The position numbers and the translations under genes are program-made. A stretch of 64,000 nt of DNA from Mesorhizobium sp. ES1-4 (GTDB lineage: Bacteria > Pseudomonadota > Alphaproteobacteria > Rhizobiales > Rhizobiaceae), in the NCBI RefSeq assembly GCF_020164745.1, contig NZ_JAIUGV010000021.1, positions 1 through 64,000 of the forward strand, written 5' to 3'. The notes beneath the pieces were generated by a model. The model was not told the origin of the DNA. It saw only the letters and a list, made by a program, of their open reading frames with translations, and made no database searches. Of this stretch, positions 17,008 through 26,494 are shown one piece after another. Positions within the stretch are counted from its first letter, which is position 1. Each line of letters opens with the position of its first letter.

Positions 17008-17193
17008 GAGTTCGATCCTTGTTGGTGCGCGGAAAACGCCGGTCGACGCTATGCGCGGGGATGATCCGCGGCAAGCCACGTCTTTTGGGCCAGAGGGTTC
17101 TAAACGCTTCGTTAGGCTTAATGGAACATAAAAAGGAGACGTGCTGTCAAAGCCGTTCCCATCGGCATGGTGCGCGTGTTTGTGAAGCCTATT

Positions 17194-17228
17194 CCCGTTG
17201 ACGCCCATAGTGCCCCATGATATCCCAT
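17194..17228 (-). promoter_or_regulatory. MraZ-binding repeats (four boxes, 10-base period)
   Basis: On the plus strand CCCGT, CCCAT, CCCAT and CCCAT begin at 17194, 17204, 17214 and 17224, each pair separated by five bases. On the minus strand this is NTGGG-type boxes at exactly 10-base spacing, the layout known for MraZ operators (TGGGN with five-base spacers in E. coli). The boxes overlap a -35 element and lie about 185 bases upstream of mraZ, so MraZ autoregulation of the dcw cluster is likely. Confidence 0.75.
17198..17226 (+). promoter_or_regulatory. Candidate dcw cluster promoter
   Basis: A good -35, TTGACG (17198-17203), is followed after 17 bases by TATCCC (17221-17226), a weak -10. 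It is the best promoter match in the roughly 400-base gap before mraZ and is covered by the MraZ boxes, which supports it. It would give a leader of about 180 bases. The rest of 17008-17412 shows no gene that I can support. Confidence 0.5.
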
Positions 17229-17412
17229 TTGCATACCAAAGCATTCGTTCCGTGTCAGAGTAAAGCGTACGCCAATCGGGCAGCCGCGGCGGCTGCGCTT
17301 TTGCCGGTTTTCGCCCGTATGGACGAGGTGGTTGCGGGGCAGGGAATGCGCGGCGGTGGCGCATGCGACACGATGAAAAGGGGTGCGGCGGCGCAAGCGG
17401 CCGTAACGTGTG

Positions 17413-17883
17413 ATGGACCGGTTTCTGTCGAACACGGTGAGCAGGATCGATGCGAAGGGGCGGGTTTCCGTTCCGGCGCATTTCCGTGCCGTGGTGCAGA
17501 AGCGCGGCTATTCGGAACTCTATGCGCTGCGTTGCCTGGACCTGCCGGCGATGGATGTCGGTGGGCTCGACCTGCTCGACCGCTACGAGCAGCGCATCGC
17601 GCAGGAAGACCCCTTTCTGCGGACGGCGGACGACATGTCGTTCTTCTGCCATGGCGACGGAGCCTTCCTGAAAGTCGACCAGGACGGCCGTATAACCATG
17701 ACCGATTTCATTCGCGAACATACCGGCATCTCGGCGGAGGTGGCCTTTGTCGGACGCGGCAATTTCTTTCAGATCTGGGAGCCGGGACGGCTTGCGACGT
17801 ACGGGGCGCAGGCGCGGGCCAGGCTTTTGCAGCTTCGGCAGGGGACGGCTCACGAGGCCAAGGCTGGGGAGCGACCGGAATGA
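17413..17883 (+). CDS. mraZ: Transcriptional regulator MraZ
   Basis: A 156-residue protein with two SpoVT-AbrB-like repeats, the first opening DRFLSNTVSRIDAKGRVSVP and the second around FLKVDQDGRITM. MraZ forms ring-shaped oligomers that bind TGGG repeats ahead of its own gene and repress the dcw cluster. I use the ATG at 17413; a GTG one codon earlier is possible, and neither has a strong ribosome site. It is the first gene of the cluster and overlaps rsmH. Four matching boxes lie upstream. Confidence 0.92.
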   Translation: MDRFLSNTVSRIDAKGRVSVPAHFRAVVQKRGYSELYALRCLDLPAMDVGGLDLLDRYEQRIAQEDPFLRTADDMSFFCHGDGAFLKVDQDGRITMTDFIREHTGISAEVAFVGRGNFFQIWEPGRLATYGAQARARLLQLRQGTAHEAKAGERPE

Positions 17884-18896
17884 TGGCGGGCCACGGCGAT
17901 GATATCAACGCCGTTGGCGGATCGGTCCGCCACATTCCGGTCCTCCTTGGCGAAGTGCTGGAAGCGCTGGCGCCGGCGGAGGGCGAAATCATCATCGACG
18001 GTACGTTCGGTGCCGGCGGCTACACCAGGGCCATCCTGGCTGCTGGCGCCTCCGTGGTTGCCATCGACCGCGATCCCGACGCCATCGCGGCAGGCCGCGA
18101 CCTCGAGGCGCGGTCAGGCGGCCGGCTGAGGCTGGTGCAGGCGCCGTTCTCGACGCTCGACGAGCATGTCGACAGCGCCGATGGCGTCGTGCTCGATATC
18201 GGCGTCTCCTCGATGCAGCTCGACCAGGCCGAGCGCGGCTTTTCCTTCCGCTCCGACGGCCCGCTCGACATGCGCATGGCGCAGGCCGGCGCGAGCGCCG
18301 CCGATGTCGTCAACAGTTTCAAGCCAGGCGACCTTGCCCGCATCTTCGGCTTCCTCGGCGAGGAGCGCCATGCCGGCCGTATCGCGCGCATGATCGAGGC
18401 CCGGCGCGAAAAGCGGCCGTTCGAGCGCACGCTGGAACTCGCCGACGCCATCGAGACGCATATCGGCCGCGCGCCGAAGGACAAGATCCATCCGGCGACG
18501 CGCGTCTTCCAGGCGCTGCGCATCTTCGTCAATGACGAGCTCGGCGAACTGGCCAGGGCCTTGCTGGCGGCCGAGCGCGCGCTGAAGCCGGGCGGACGCC
18601 TTGTCGTGGTGACGTTCCATTCGCTGGAAGACCGCATCGTCAAGCGCTTCATCGCCGACCGCGCCGACGCCGCGAGCGGCTCGCGCCACCTTCCCGAGGC
18701 GCAGGCGCGCAGTGCCACCTTCCGCAAGGTCGGCGGCGGCGTGACGGCGGGTGACGCCGAGGTCGCCGCCAACCCGCGCGCGCGTTCGGCGAGATTGCGC
18801 GCGGCGGTCCGCACCGAGGCGCCGGCGCGCAGCGGCGATTTTTCGATCTTCGGCCTTCCAAAACTTCCTGGCATCGACCGGCCGGGGGAGAGGTAA
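17880..18896 (+). CDS. rsmH: 16S rRNA (cytosine1402-N4)-methyltransferase
   Basis: RsmH (MraW), 338 residues, methylates N4 of C1402 in the ribosomal P site. Visible marks are HIPVLLGEV at the N-terminus, the SAM site DGTFGAGGYTRAIL, VLDIGVSSMQLD, the RGFSFRSDGPLDMRM signature, and VVTFHSLEDRIVK. The start overlaps the mraZ stop (ATGA); a second ATG follows directly at 17883. A four-base gap separates it from ftsL. Confidence 0.95.
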   Translation: MMAGHGDDINAVGGSVRHIPVLLGEVLEALAPAEGEIIIDGTFGAGGYTRAILAAGASVVAIDRDPDAIAAGRDLEARSGGRLRLVQAPFSTLDEHVDSADGVVLDIGVSSMQLDQAERGFSFRSDGPLDMRMAQAGASAADVVNSFKPGDLARIFGFLGEERHAGRIARMIEARREKRPFERTLELADAIETHIGRAPKDKIHPATRVFQALRIFVNDELGELARALLAAERALKPGGRLVVVTFHSLEDRIVKRFIADRADAASGSRHLPEAQARSATFRKVGGGVTAGDAEVAANPRARSARLRAAVRTEAPARSGDFSIFGLPKLPGIDRPGER

Positions 18897-18900
18897 GCAC

Positions 18901-19296
18901 GTGTTTCGTACCAGCGACATCGTCCTGATCGCCGTCATGGTTTCGGCGGCCGCCCTTACCTACAAGGCCAAGCGCGAGGCCGAGGACCAGTTGGCGGCCG
19001 TGCAGAAGATTCATGCCGAGATACGCTATGAGGAGGACACGATCGATCTGCTCAAGGCCGACTGGAGCCTGCTCACCCAGCCATCGCGGCTGCAGAAGCT
19101 GGCCGAGCTCTACAAATCGCAGCTCGCACTGGAGCCGGTCAGCGCCCGGCAGATCGTAGGCCTGGGCGACCTGCCGGCAAAGGCCCTCGACATCCAGGAC
19201 ATCCTGAACGGGCGCCAGGGCGCCATGGCCGACAATTCCGACAAGGCGCCTTCGGGCGACAAGGATCCCGTCGTGACCGGAGACATCGCCCAATGA
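18901..19296 (+). CDS. ftsL: Cell division protein FtsL
   Basis: A 131-residue bitopic membrane protein. A single helix near the N-terminus (SDIVLIAVMVSAAALTY) is followed by a coiled-coil-prone periplasmic segment (AEDQLAAVQKIHAEIRYEED) and the WSLLTQPSRLQKLAELY motif common to alphaproteobacterial FtsL. It forms the FtsL-FtsB-FtsQ complex that activates FtsWI. The start is a GTG with GGGAGAGG about nine bases upstream. The Pro/Asp-rich tail is poorly conserved. It overlaps ftsI by ATGA. Confidence 0.85.
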   Translation: MFRTSDIVLIAVMVSAAALTYKAKREAEDQLAAVQKIHAEIRYEEDTIDLLKADWSLLTQPSRLQKLAELYKSQLALEPVSARQIVGLGDLPAKALDIQDILNGRQGAMADNSDKAPSGDKDPVVTGDIAQ

Positions 19297-21017
19297 TCGG
19301 CAAACTGCTGAAGCGCTTCGCCACGGTAAGCCGCGCCAGGACGGGTGGGGACGGATCGATCGTGGTCGAGGGCGCCCGCAAGGCGACCGGCGGCAAGGGC
19401 AAAGCGCGCATCGTGATGACGATGGCGGTGTTCTTCGGCATCTTCTCGACGATATCGGGGCGGCTGGTCTATCTCGGTTTCCAGACTCCCGACCTGTCGG
19501 GCGGTCCGCAGAGCCGGGTGACCGCATCGCGTCCCGACATTGTCGATCGTAACGGCGAAGTGCTGGCTACCGATATCAAGACGGCGTCGCTGTTCGCCGA
19601 GCCGCGCCGTATCGTCGATGCCGACGAGGCGATCGAGAAACTGTCGACTGTGCTGCCCGACATCGATTACGAGCAGACCTACCACAAGCTGAAGAGCGGC
19701 GCCGGTTTCGTCTGGCTGCAGCGGCAACTGACGCCCAAGCAGCAGGCCGACATCTTGCAACTCGGCATTCCCGGCTTTGGCTTCCGCACCGAAAAGCGCC
19801 GTTTCTATCCGAGCGGCGAAACCTCGTCCTACATCGTCGGCCTGACCAACATCGACAACCAGGGCATCTCCGGCATGGAGAAATATATCGACGAGCAGGG
19901 CCTGAGCGACCTGCAGGCGTCGGGCCTTGCGGTGGCGAGGGACCTCAGGCCGGTGAAGCTTTCGATCGATCTGCGCGTCCAGCATGTGGTGCGCGACGAG
20001 ATCGCCGCCGGCCTGGAACGCTATCGCGCCATTGGCGCTGGCGCGGTCGTGCTCAACGTCAAGACCGGCGAAGTGGTGGCCATGGCCTCGGTGCCGGACT
20101 TTGATCCGAACAATCCCTACAACGCACAGGACAAGGACCGGCTCAACCGGATGTCGGCGGGGCTCTATGAGATGGGCTCGACGTTCAAGAGCTTCACCTC
20201 GGCCATGGCGCTCGATTCCGGCAAGGCGACGATGTCGAGCCGCTTCGACGCTTCGCATCCAATCCGGGTCGGCCATCAGGCCATCCACGATTTCCACGGC
20301 AAGAACCGTGTGCTGTCGTTGCCGGAGGTGTTCCTCTATTCGTCCAACATCGGATCGGCCAGGGAGGCAGAGCTGGTCGGCATAGAGGCGCACCGCGAAT
20401 TCCTGCATCGTCTCGGCATCCTGGAAAGGATGCAGACCGAATTGCCCGAAGTCGCGCGCCCGACTGAGCCGAAGGTCTGGAAACAGGTCAATTCGTTCAC
20501 GATCGCCTTCGGCCATGGCGTCTCGACGACACCGCTGCAGGCTGCTGTCGGCTGCGCGGCGTTGATGAATGGCGGCTTCCTGATGAACCCGACCTTTCTG
20601 GTGCGTACGCAGCAGGAGGCCATGGCCACCGCCAAGAGGGTCGTGAGCGAAAAGACCGTCGAGGGCATGCGCTACCTCTATTCGCTCAACGCCGAGAAGG
20701 GGTCGGCCAGGAACGCCCGGGTCCCCGGCTACCGCGTCGGCGGCAAGACCGGAACAGCCGAGAAGGTCATCAACGGCCGTTACTCGAAGGAGTTGAATTT
20801 CAACACCTTCGTCGCCGCCTTCCCGATGGACGATCCGCAATATCTGGTGTTCACGATCGCCGACGCCCCGCATCCGGAAAAGCCCGGGATGACCGACGTC
20901 GCGGCCAACAATGCGGGGGTCATGGCCGGCAATATCATCAGGCGTTCAGCGGCCATGCTTGGCGTGAAGCCAGATTTCAGCCATGAAAATGGTGCAACGC
21001 TGGTTTCCTATCAGTGA
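19293..21017 (+). CDS. ftsI: Septal peptidoglycan transpeptidase FtsI (PBP3)
   Basis: A class B penicillin-binding protein of 574 residues that crosslinks septal peptidoglycan with FtsW. A basic cytoplasmic tail and one membrane helix (about residues 43-62) precede the dimerisation domain and the transpeptidase domain. Active-site motifs are intact: STFK with nucleophile S296, SSN in YSSNIGSAR, and KTG in GGKTGTAEK. The longer basic N-terminal tail is usual for rhizobial FtsI. It overlaps ftsL by four bases and is followed after 54 bases by murE. Confidence 0.94.
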   Translation: MIGKLLKRFATVSRARTGGDGSIVVEGARKATGGKGKARIVMTMAVFFGIFSTISGRLVYLGFQTPDLSGGPQSRVTASRPDIVDRNGEVLATDIKTASLFAEPRRIVDADEAIEKLSTVLPDIDYEQTYHKLKSGAGFVWLQRQLTPKQQADILQLGIPGFGFRTEKRRFYPSGETSSYIVGLTNIDNQGISGMEKYIDEQGLSDLQASGLAVARDLRPVKLSIDLRVQHVVRDEIAAGLERYRAIGAGAVVLNVKTGEVVAMASVPDFDPNNPYNAQDKDRLNRMSAGLYEMGSTFKSFTSAMALDSGKATMSSRFDASHPIRVGHQAIHDFHGKNRVLSLPEVFLYSSNIGSAREAELVGIEAHREFLHRLGILERMQTELPEVARPTEPKVWKQVNSFTIAFGHGVSTTPLQAAVGCAALMNGGFLMNPTFLVRTQQEAMATAKRVVSEKTVEGMRYLYSLNAEKGSARNARVPGYRVGGKTGTAEKVINGRYSKELNFNTFVAAFPMDDPQYLVFTIADAPHPEKPGMTDVAANNAGVMAGNIIRRSAAMLGVKPDFSHENGATLVSYQ

Positions 21018-21071
21018 TTCTTGCGGCGCGCCGGCAACTGCGCGCTATTTTATTGCGGTGAACGGGACTCG

Positions 21072-22526
21072 ATGAAGCTCAAAGATCTAGCCGGTATCCT
21101 GCCAGTCGAAGGAACAGCTTCCGCCGATCTGGAGGTTACCGGCCTCGCGTCCGATTCCCGCCAGGTAAAGCCGGGCGTCGTCTTTTTCGCGCTTGCCGGG
21201 ACCAGGGCCGATGGCGCGACTTTCGCCGCCGACGCGGCCAGGCGCGGCGCCGCCGCGGTCGTCGCGGGCAAAGGAGGCGCTCTTGCCGATTTGCCGGTTC
21301 CGGTGCTGGCGGTCGATGATCCGCGCCTGGCGCTGGCGTTGAGCGCCGCCCGCTATTTCGGCAAACAGCCGCAAACCATGGTCGCGGTGACGGGCACCAG
21401 CGGCAAGACGTCGGTCGCCGCCTTCACCAGGCAGATTTGGGAGCAGGCGGGATACGCTGCCGCCTCGATCGGCACCACTGGCGTGGTCGCGCCCGGCCGC
21501 AACGAATATGGTTCGCTGACGACGCCGGATCCGGTTGCCCTGCACCAGTTGCTGAGGGAACTGGCCGATGCCGGCGTTACCCACGCCTCGATGGAGGCCT
21601 CCAGTCACGGGCTCGACCAGCGCCGCCTCGACGGAGTGAAGCTCGCCGCCGGCGGCTTTACCAATCTCGGCCGCGACCACATGGATTATCATCCGACGGT
21701 CGAGGATTATCACCGCGCCAAACTGCGCCTGTTCGACACGCTGCTGCCGAAGGGCGCGCCCGCCATCATCTTCGCCGACGATCCGTGGTCGGAACCGACT
21801 ATAAGGGCGGCGCGGGCCGCCGGGCTCGACGTGCTGACGGTCGGCCGCCATGGCGATTTCCTGAGGCTGAAGCGGGTCGAGCACGAACGTCATCGACAGC
21901 GCGCCGAGGTCGAGGCCGACGGTGTGATCCACGAGATCGACCTGCCGCTCGCCGGCGATTTCCAGATAGCAAATGCGCTGGTTTCGGCGGGGCTTGCCAT
22001 TTCCACCGGAACACCCGCCGTCAAGGCCTTGGCGGCATTGGAGAAATTGAAAGGCGCGCCGGGCCGGCTCGATCTGGTCGGCACCACGGCGAGCGGCGCT
22101 CCGGTCTATGTCGATTACGCCCACAAGCCCGATGCCCTGGAAAACGTGCTGGCCTCGGTGCGCCCGTTCACCACCGGTCGCGTGTTGGTGGTGTTCGGCT
22201 GCGGCGGCGACCGTGACCGTGGCAAGCGACCGATCATGGGCGAGATCGCCACCCGGCTCGCCGACGTCGTCATCGTCACCGACGACAATCCGCGCTCTGA
22301 AGTGCCAGAGACCATCCGTGCCGCCATTCTTGCCGCGGCGCCCGGCGCCATCGAGATCGGCGACCGGCGCAAGGCAATCCACGAGGCTGTCGGCATGCTG
22401 CATGCCGGCGACACGCTGATCGTGGCCGGCAAGGGCCACGAGGAAGGCCAGACGATCGGCTCGGAAACCCTGCATTTCTCCGACCACGAGGAAGTGCGCG
22501 CCGCGCTCAGGGAGCGTGCCGCATGA
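21072..22526 (+). CDS. murE: UDP-MurNAc-L-Ala-D-Glu:meso-diaminopimelate ligase
   Basis: MurE, 484 residues, adds the third stem residue. The ATP P-loop is GTSGKTS, followed by the central Mur ligase domain (MEASSHGLDQRRLDG, NLGRDHMDYHPT) and the C-terminal domain. The DNPR motif, in DDNPRSEVP, is the mark of enzymes that use meso-diaminopimelate rather than lysine, as expected for a Gram-negative wall. I chose the ATG at 21072, which begins at the conserved MKLKDLAG; the frame extends upstream without a ribosome site. It overlaps murF by four bases. Confidence 0.95.
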   Translation: MKLKDLAGILPVEGTASADLEVTGLASDSRQVKPGVVFFALAGTRADGATFAADAARRGAAAVVAGKGGALADLPVPVLAVDDPRLALALSAARYFGKQPQTMVAVTGTSGKTSVAAFTRQIWEQAGYAAASIGTTGVVAPGRNEYGSLTTPDPVALHQLLRELADAGVTHASMEASSHGLDQRRLDGVKLAAGGFTNLGRDHMDYHPTVEDYHRAKLRLFDTLLPKGAPAIIFADDPWSEPTIRAARAAGLDVLTVGRHGDFLRLKRVEHERHRQRAEVEADGVIHEIDLPLAGDFQIANALVSAGLAISTGTPAVKALAALEKLKGAPGRLDLVGTTASGAPVYVDYAHKPDALENVLASVRPFTTGRVLVVFGCGGDRDRGKRPIMGEIATRLADVVIVTDDNPRSEVPETIRAAILAAAPGAIEIGDRRKAIHEAVGMLHAGDTLIVAGKGHEEGQTIGSETLHFSDHEEVRAALRERAA

Positions 22527-23980
22527 GTTTGCTGTGGACGTCGGAAGCGCTGGTTGCCGCCACGGACGGGCGGCCGTTGGGTCCCATGCCTGAAGGCATA
22601 TCGGGCATTTCGATCGACAGCCGCAGCCTGCAGCCGGGCGATGCCTTCTTCGCCATCAAGGGCGAAGCGATGGACGGCCACGACTTCGTCACCGCGGCCA
22701 TCAAGGCCGGCGCCGGCGTGCTGGTGGTGGCCGAAGGCAAGCTGCCGTCTCTCGGCCGTTTGACCGCGCCGATCATCGTCGTCGAGGATGTGCTGGTCGC
22801 GCTGGAAAAACTCGGTGTCGCGGCGCGCGCCCGCTCGCAGGCCAAGATCATCGCGGTCACCGGTTCGGCAGGCAAGACCACAACCAAGGAGGCGCTGCGC
22901 CACGTGCTTTCGGCCGTCGGCAAGGTGCATGCCTCGGCGCAGTCCTTCAACAACCATTGGGGTGTGCCGCTGACGCTGGCCCGTATGCCCGCCGATTGCG
23001 ACTATGCCGTGTTCGAGATCGGCATGAACCATCCCGACGAGATCCGGCCGCTAGTGAAAATGGTGCGGCCGCATGTCGCCATCGTCACCATGATCGCCGC
23101 CGCGCATCTTGGCTTCTTCCGCAATCTGGACGAGATCGCCAAGGCCAAGGCCGAGATTTTCGAGGGACTTGAGCCCAACGGCGCGGCTATCCTCAACCGC
23201 GACGATGCGCGTTTCAAGCTGCTGGACAAGATGGCACAGGCTGCCGGTGTCGAACATGTCTATGGCTTTGGCGAGAATGCGCGCTCGACCTTCAAGCTGG
23301 TCAAATGCGAGTTGCATGCCGACCATTCCGACATCGCCGCCAGGATCAACGGCCATGACATGATCGCGCGTATCGGAGCTCCCGGCCGGCACATGGTACA
23401 GAACGTGCTGGCCGTGCTGGGCGCCGCGCATCTGGTCGGCGCCGATCTCGACAAGGTGGCATTGGCACTGGCCGATCTCTCGGCCGAGCGCGGGCGCGGC
23501 AAGCGCCACCTGCTGCGTTATCCAGGTGGCTCGGCTTCGGGTCATCCCGGCGGCCCGATCACGCTGATCGACGAGAGCTACAACGCCAACCCGGCCTCAA
23601 TGGCGGCCGCCATGGCGCTGCTCAACGCGACGCCGGTGACGGGCGAGGGCAGACGCATCGCCGTGCTTGGCGACATGCTGGAGCTCGGCGATCACTCGGC
23701 CAAGCTGCATGCCGCTCTTGCCGATCTCATCGTCGACACGGGCACGCGGACGGTCTTTCTCGCCGGGCCGGAAATGCGGTCGCTGGCGCAAGCACTGCCC
23801 GGCGATATCAGGACGGAATACCGCGCCGGCGTCGAGGAATTGAAGCCGGTGCTGCTCGCCGCGCTGAAGCCGGGCGACGTGGTGATGATAAAATCGTCGA
23901 AGGGCATCGGTTTTTCAAAACTGGTCGATGCGCTGCTGGGCAAATTCCCGGCCGAGACGACAACCAGCAAGCTGACCTAG
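22523..23980 (+). CDS. murF: UDP-MurNAc-tripeptide:D-Ala-D-Ala ligase
   Basis: MurF, 485 residues, attaches D-Ala-D-Ala to complete the pentapeptide in the cytoplasm. The N-terminal domain carries GISIDSRSLQPGDAFFAIKG, the P-loop is GSAGKTTTKE, then AQSFNNHWGVPLTL, FEIGMNHPDEI, and the C-terminal domain with DESYNANPASM. The start overlaps the murE stop (ATGA). A 22-base gap separates it from mraY, with a ribosome site in between. Confidence 0.95.
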   Translation: MSLLWTSEALVAATDGRPLGPMPEGISGISIDSRSLQPGDAFFAIKGEAMDGHDFVTAAIKAGAGVLVVAEGKLPSLGRLTAPIIVVEDVLVALEKLGVAARARSQAKIIAVTGSAGKTTTKEALRHVLSAVGKVHASAQSFNNHWGVPLTLARMPADCDYAVFEIGMNHPDEIRPLVKMVRPHVAIVTMIAAAHLGFFRNLDEIAKAKAEIFEGLEPNGAAILNRDDARFKLLDKMAQAAGVEHVYGFGENARSTFKLVKCELHADHSDIAARINGHDMIARIGAPGRHMVQNVLAVLGAAHLVGADLDKVALALADLSAERGRGKRHLLRYPGGSASGHPGGPITLIDESYNANPASMAAAMALLNATPVTGEGRRIAVLGDMLELGDHSAKLHAALADLIVDTGTRTVFLAGPEMRSLAQALPGDIRTEYRAGVEELKPVLLAALKPGDVVMIKSSKGIGFSKLVDALLGKFPAETTTSKLT

Positions 23981-24002
23981 GTCAAGTCGGGGTACGAAAC
24001 GC

Positions 24003-25085
24003 ATGTTCACACTGCTGGTCGATTTCGCGGACAAGATCTCGGTCTTCAATGTCTTCCGCTACATCACGTTCCGCACCGGCGGGGCGCTGATCACCTCGGC
24101 GCTGATCGTCTTCATCTTCGGCCCGACCATCATCAATTCGTTGCGGCTCAGGCAGGGCAAGGGTCAACCGATCCGCGCCGACGGGCCGCAGACGCATTTC
24201 AAGAAGGCGGGTACACCGACCATGGGCGGGCTGATGATCCTGTCCGGCATTATCGGCTCGTCGCTTTTGTGGGCGAACCTGTCGAGCATCTATGTCTGGG
24301 TCGTGCTTTTGGTGACACTCGGCTTCGGTTCGATCGGCTTTTACGACGACTATCTGAAGGTGACCAAGCAGTCTCATCTCGGCTTCTCCGGCAAAGCGCG
24401 GCTTGCGTTGGAATTCGTTATCGCCGGCATCGCCGCCTGGGTGATCATCCGCAACGGCCAGGCGCCGTTTTCGTCGTCGCTGACATTCCCCTTCGCCAAG
24501 GAACTCATCATCAACCTCGGCTGGTTCTTCATTCCGTTCTCCTGCTTCGTCATCGTCGGCGCCGGCAATGCGGTGAACCTGACAGACGGCCTCGACGGCC
24601 TAGCGATCGTGCCGATCATGATCGCGGCTGCGTCCTTCGGCGTTATCGCCTATCTCTCGGGCAACGCGGTGTTCGCGGAATATCTGCAGATCCACTTCGT
24701 GCCCGGAACCGGCGAACTGGCGGTCGTGCTTGGCGCCGTGATCGGTGCCGGCCTCGGCTTTCTCTGGTTCAACGCGCCGCCGGCGGCGATCTTCATGGGC
24801 GACACCGGGTCGCTGGCCATGGGCGGCCTGATCGGCACGGTCGCGGTCGCCACCAAGCACGAGATCGTGCTGGTCATTGTCGGTGGCTTGTTCGTGGTCG
24901 AGATATTCTCGGTCATCATCCAGGTCGGCTATTTCAAGATGACCGGCAAGCGCGTGTTCCTGATGGCGCCGATCCACCATCATTTCGAAAAGCTCGGCTG
25001 GACCGAAAGCCAGGTGGTGATCCGCTTCTGGATCATCGCCGTCATCCTGGCGCTGGTCGGCCTCTCCACCCTCAAGCTCAGATAG
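24003..25085 (+). CDS. mraY: Phospho-MurNAc-pentapeptide translocase (lipid I synthase)
   Basis: A polytopic inner-membrane enzyme of 360 residues, with about ten helices, that moves phospho-MurNAc-pentapeptide from UDP onto undecaprenyl phosphate. Diagnostic motifs are GTPTMGGLMIL, the aspartates in GFYDDYLK, NAVNLTDGLDGLA, FMGDTGSLAMGG, and the cytoplasmic histidine loop APIHHHFEKLGW. The length is typical of Proteobacteria. It sits between murF and murD with short gaps. Confidence 0.96.
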   Translation: MFTLLVDFADKISVFNVFRYITFRTGGALITSALIVFIFGPTIINSLRLRQGKGQPIRADGPQTHFKKAGTPTMGGLMILSGIIGSSLLWANLSSIYVWVVLLVTLGFGSIGFYDDYLKVTKQSHLGFSGKARLALEFVIAGIAAWVIIRNGQAPFSSSLTFPFAKELIINLGWFFIPFSCFVIVGAGNAVNLTDGLDGLAIVPIMIAAASFGVIAYLSGNAVFAEYLQIHFVPGTGELAVVLGAVIGAGLGFLWFNAPPAAIFMGDTGSLAMGGLIGTVAVATKHEIVLVIVGGLFVVEIFSVIIQVGYFKMTGKRVFLMAPIHHHFEKLGWTESQVVIRFWIIAVILALVGLSTLKLR

Positions 25086-25093
25086 GCCGGCAT

Positions 25094-26494
25094 TTGATCC
25101 CCGCCGAATCCTTCGCAGGCAAGCGTGTTTCGCTCTTCGGGCTCGGCGGCTCGGGGATCGCCACGGCGCGCGCCCTGATCGAGGGCGGTGCCCAGGTGCT
25201 GGCCTGGGATGACAATCCCGACAGCGTCGCCAAGGCGGCGGCCACCGGCATCGCCACCGGCGACCTGCGTGGCGCCGACTGGGCCGGCTTTTCCGCCTTC
25301 GTGCTGTCGCCCGGCGTGCCGCTGACCCATCCCAAGCCGCACTGGACCGTGGAACTGGCGCGCGGGGCGGGCGTCGAGGTCATCGGCGATATCGAGTTGT
25401 TCTGCAGGGAGCGGACGCAGCGTGCGCCGGATGCCCCCTTCATCGCCATCACCGGCACCAACGGCAAGTCGACGACGACAGCACTGACCGCGCATATCCT
25501 TCAAGCCGCCGGGCGCGACACGCAGATGGGCGGCAATATCGGCCGCGCGGTGATGACGCTCGACCCACCCGAGCCCGGTCGGAATTATGTGGTCGAATGC
25601 TCGTCCTACCAGATCGACCTTGCGCCCTCGATCAATCCGACGGCCGGCATCCTGCTCAACCTGACACCAGACCATCTCGACCGCCACGGCACCATGCAGC
25701 ACTACGCTTCGATCAAGGAGCGCCTGGTGGCGGGCAGTGATACGGCGATCATCGGCATCGACGATTCCTGGTGCGCGCAGATCGCCGAGCGGCTGGAGCG
25801 GGCGGGGCGGCAGGTCGTCCGCATTTCCAAGCGCCTGCCGCTGACCGACGGCTATTTCGCCGACGGCACCAACCTGATGGAAGCCGTGCATGGCCGCTAC
25901 AGCCGTGTCGCCTTCCTCGAAGGCATCGGTTCGCTGCGCGGGCAGCACAATGCGCAGAACGCACTGGCCGCCGTCGCCGCCTGCCTCAAGGTCGGGCTCG
26001 ACCTCGGCGAGATCCAGTCCGGGCTGGAAAGCTTCCCGGGCTTGGCCCACCGCATGGAGCAGGTCGGCCGCAAGAATCATGTGCTGTTCGTCAACGATTC
26101 CAAGGCGACCAACGCCGACGCCGCGGCACCGGCGCTGTCCAGCTTCAGCCGCATCTACTGGATCGCCGGCGGCCTGCCGAAGGAAGGCGGCATCGAGCCG
26201 CTGCGCGGCTTCTTCCCGCGTATCGCCAAGGCCTATCTGATCGGCGAGGCCGCCCCCGCCTTTTCGGCGACGCTCGGCGAGGCCGTGCCCTACGAGATAT
26301 CGGGCACGCTGGCGGCCGCGGTCGAGCATGCCGCGCATGACGCGGCCCAGGACGACAGCGGCGAGGCGGTGGTGCTGTTGTCGCCGGCCTGCGCCAGTTT
26401 CGACCAGTTCAAGAATTTCGAGGTCCGCGGCGAAGCCTTCAGGCAAGCTGCGAGCGCTATAGATGGCCTCAAACCCATCGGAGGGGCACGATAA
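25094..26494 (+). CDS. murD: UDP-MurNAc-L-Ala:D-glutamate ligase
   Basis: MurD, 466 residues, adds D-glutamate to UDP-MurNAc-L-Ala. The N-terminal nucleotide fold begins SLFGLGGSGIATARAL, the P-loop is GTNGKSTTTAL, and NLTPDHLDRHGTM and the C-terminal FVNDSKATNADAA follow. I assign a TTG start at 25094 because the protein otherwise begins inside the conserved N-terminal strand. The much longer frame upstream is the antisense-like shadow of mraY. The stop and the ftsW start share one base (TAATG). Use of TTG suggests modest translation. Confidence 0.9.
   Translation: MIPAESFAGKRVSLFGLGGSGIATARALIEGGAQVLAWDDNPDSVAKAAATGIATGDLRGADWAGFSAFVLSPGVPLTHPKPHWTVELARGAGVEVIGDIELFCRERTQRAPDAPFIAITGTNGKSTTTALTAHILQAAGRDTQMGGNIGRAVMTLDPPEPGRNYVVECSSYQIDLAPSINPTAGILLNLTPDHLDRHGTMQHYASIKERLVAGSDTAIIGIDDSWCAQIAERLERAGRQVVRISKRLPLTDGYFADGTNLMEAVHGRYSRVAFLEGIGSLRGQHNAQNALAAVAACLKVGLDLGEIQSGLESFPGLAHRMEQVGRKNHVLFVNDSKATNADAAAPALSSFSRIYWIAGGLPKEGGIEPLRGFFPRIAKAYLIGEAAPAFSATLGEAVPYEISGTLAAAVEHAAHDAAQDDSGEAVVLLSPACASFDQFKNFEVRGEAFRQAASAIDGLKPIGGAR

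Noticed and set aside
17217..18896. A longer RsmH starting 221 codons upstream
   Set aside because: The extra part overlaps mraZ in another frame and lacks similarity. RsmH begins at the ATGA overlap.
24269..26494. A long frame that would give MurD a 275-residue N-terminal extension
   Set aside because: The extension is an alternative frame of mraY and is full of Arg/His/Pro. MurD begins normally at the TTG at 25094.
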